DNA of 6,064 bases, taken from a bacterium. Lineage in GTDB: Bacteria; SM23-31; JAUVVT01. A program made the position numbers and the translations under genes. The stretch lies in assembly GCA_030604505.1 (NCBI GenBank), contig JAUVVT010000132.1:1-6064 (forward strand), written 5' to 3'. Positions 5,242 to 6,064 of the stretch are shown in pieces; position 1 is the first letter of the stretch; every line of letters begins with the position of its first letter. The notes below the pieces were generated by a model. That model ran no database searches. It worked only from the letters and a program-made list of their open reading frames with translations, and was not told the DNA's origin.

Positions 5242-6064
5242 ATGAGAACAAGAAGAGATTTTATCAAGGATGTTGGAAAGGGTGCAGCAGCGACTATTTT
5301 TGTTTCTTCTGTTGCAACTTCAGAGGTTTTAGCCAAAAAAACACCAGCGAAGTCCAGCAAAATAATTGGTATAATTGGTGCTGAAAATTCTCATACAGCA
5401 GGATACGGCAGGATATTCAATATCCAAAAAGAATTTCCGGGTTGGGAGGTACGGTATGTCTGGGGAGAGACCGATGAGTTTGCGGAGAGATCTGCCAAAA
5501 GGGGGCAAATACCGGTAATCGTGAAAGACCCGAAGGAGATGATGGGCAAAATTGATGCGCTAATCGTTGACCACAGACATGCAAAATATCATCTTGAGCC
5601 GGCTTTACCATTCATCAAAGACAGAATTCCAACATTTATTGATAAACCTTTTTGTTATCGTGTTTCCGAGGGAAAGGAATTTCTCAGAACTGCAAGAGAA
5701 ATGAAAACCTCTGTTACATCATTTAGTACATCAGCTCAAAATAATGGCGTTTTTGATATGGGGTCACAGATTCCATATATTGATAATATAATGCATATTA
5801 TTTGCACCGGTCCATGCGATATTAGTTCAAAATATGGCGGTATATTCTTCTATGGAGTACATACAGTACAGAAAATGATGAATATTTTTGGAGAGGATAT
5901 GGAAGAAGTCAAGATTTCTACTAAAGGTGACAAAACAACCGCAAGTGTAGTTTTCAGTTCCGGTTATTTTGCAACACTATACCTTATTAAAGAAGGATAC
6001 AGGGGGTGGGATGTGCTGCTTCTAACAGACAAAGGTTTCAGAACACTTGAGCCGAGAATCAAAA
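5242..6064 (+). CDS. Tat-signal Gfo/Idh/MocA-family oxidoreductase (partial, 3' end cut by window)
   Basis: 274 codons are visible and the frame stays open at the right edge. The N-terminus is a likely twin-arginine signal: TRRDFIK (3-9), a hydrophobic segment about 15-30, and a possible cleavage after VLA (29-31). A Rossmann-like domain follows, with strand IIGIIGAENSHT (41-52), DALIVDHRHAKYH (105-117) and the family's IDKPF (133-137), the usual place of the EKP lysine. Further on, FFYGVHTVQKMMNIFG (202-217) matches the helix with a conserved His in this family. The usual GxGxxG loop is degenerate (GIIGAENSH), so cofactor preference for NAD(P) is uncertain. Members of this family oxidise or reduce sugars, inositols and related polyols, but the substrate cannot be inferred here. 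Tat export suggests folding with bound cofactor in the cytoplasm, then periplasmic location. It has its own SD and no functional link to the purine genes. Confidence 0.8.
   Translation, partial: MRTRRDFIKDVGKGAAATIFVSSVATSEVLAKKTPAKSSKIIGIIGAENSHTAGYGRIFNIQKEFPGWEVRYVWGETDEFAERSAKRGQIPVIVKDPKEMMGKIDALIVDHRHAKYHLEPALPFIKDRIPTFIDKPFCYRVSEGKEFLRTAREMKTSVTSFSTSAQNNGVFDMGSQIPYIDNIMHIICTGPCDISSKYGGIFFYGVHTVQKMMNIFGEDMEEVKISTKGDKTTASVVFSSGYFATLYLIKEGYRGWDVLLLTDKGFRTLEPRIK

Noticed and set aside
5417..5611. Reverse-strand open frame of 64 codons in the oxidoreductase gene
   Set aside because: The + strand frame is continuous, has a Tat signal, a strong SD and family motifs, so this is a shadow.
1..6064. 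CRISPR arrays, tRNA or rRNA genes, insertion sequences
   Set aside because: No regularly spaced repeats, cloverleaf-like sequences, transposase frames or terminal inverted repeats were seen.

Overview
This is an AT-rich bacterial window. It holds an almost complete four-gene block of de novo purine biosynthesis on the + strand (purF, a purC-purE fusion, purD, purN). A separate gene follows for an exported or periplasmic Gfo/Idh/MocA-type oxidoreductase, cut off by the right edge. The last codons of an unidentified gene lie at the left edge. Clear Shine-Dalgarno sequences precede purD and the oxidoreductase gene, so the host uses SD-guided initiation, which argues against a typical Bacteroidota. 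Low GC, the class II-like PurE, the deltaproteobacterial/spirochaete-like flavour of PurN and the Tat-tagged Gfo/Idh/MocA protein suggest an anaerobic or little-studied lineage. I cannot place it in a phylum from sequence alone.

Layout: 3-71 is the C-terminus of an upstream gene. 72-339 is a very AT-rich intergenic region with a plausible sigma70-type promoter just before purF. 340-5021 is the purine block, whose four genes overlap by 7, 4 and 8 nt, so they are very probably one transcript with coupled translation. 5022-5241 is intergenic, with imperfect heptamer repeats and a possible promoter. 5242-6064 is the 5' part of the oxidoreductase gene.

The enzymes give a coherent partial pathway. 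PurF makes phosphoribosylamine from PRPP and glutamine, PurD adds glycine to give GAR, and PurN formylates GAR to FGAR. After the PurL(QS) and PurM steps, which are not encoded here, the PurC-PurE protein would carboxylate AIR and join aspartate to give SAICAR. The PurE half resembles class II AIR carboxylases (Treponema and animal PAICS type) rather than the common bacterial N5-CAIR mutases, so the domain pair and order match animal PAICS. Several usually conserved PurE active-site residues differ. This fusion is the most interesting item in the window. Nothing here looks like a wholly new system.
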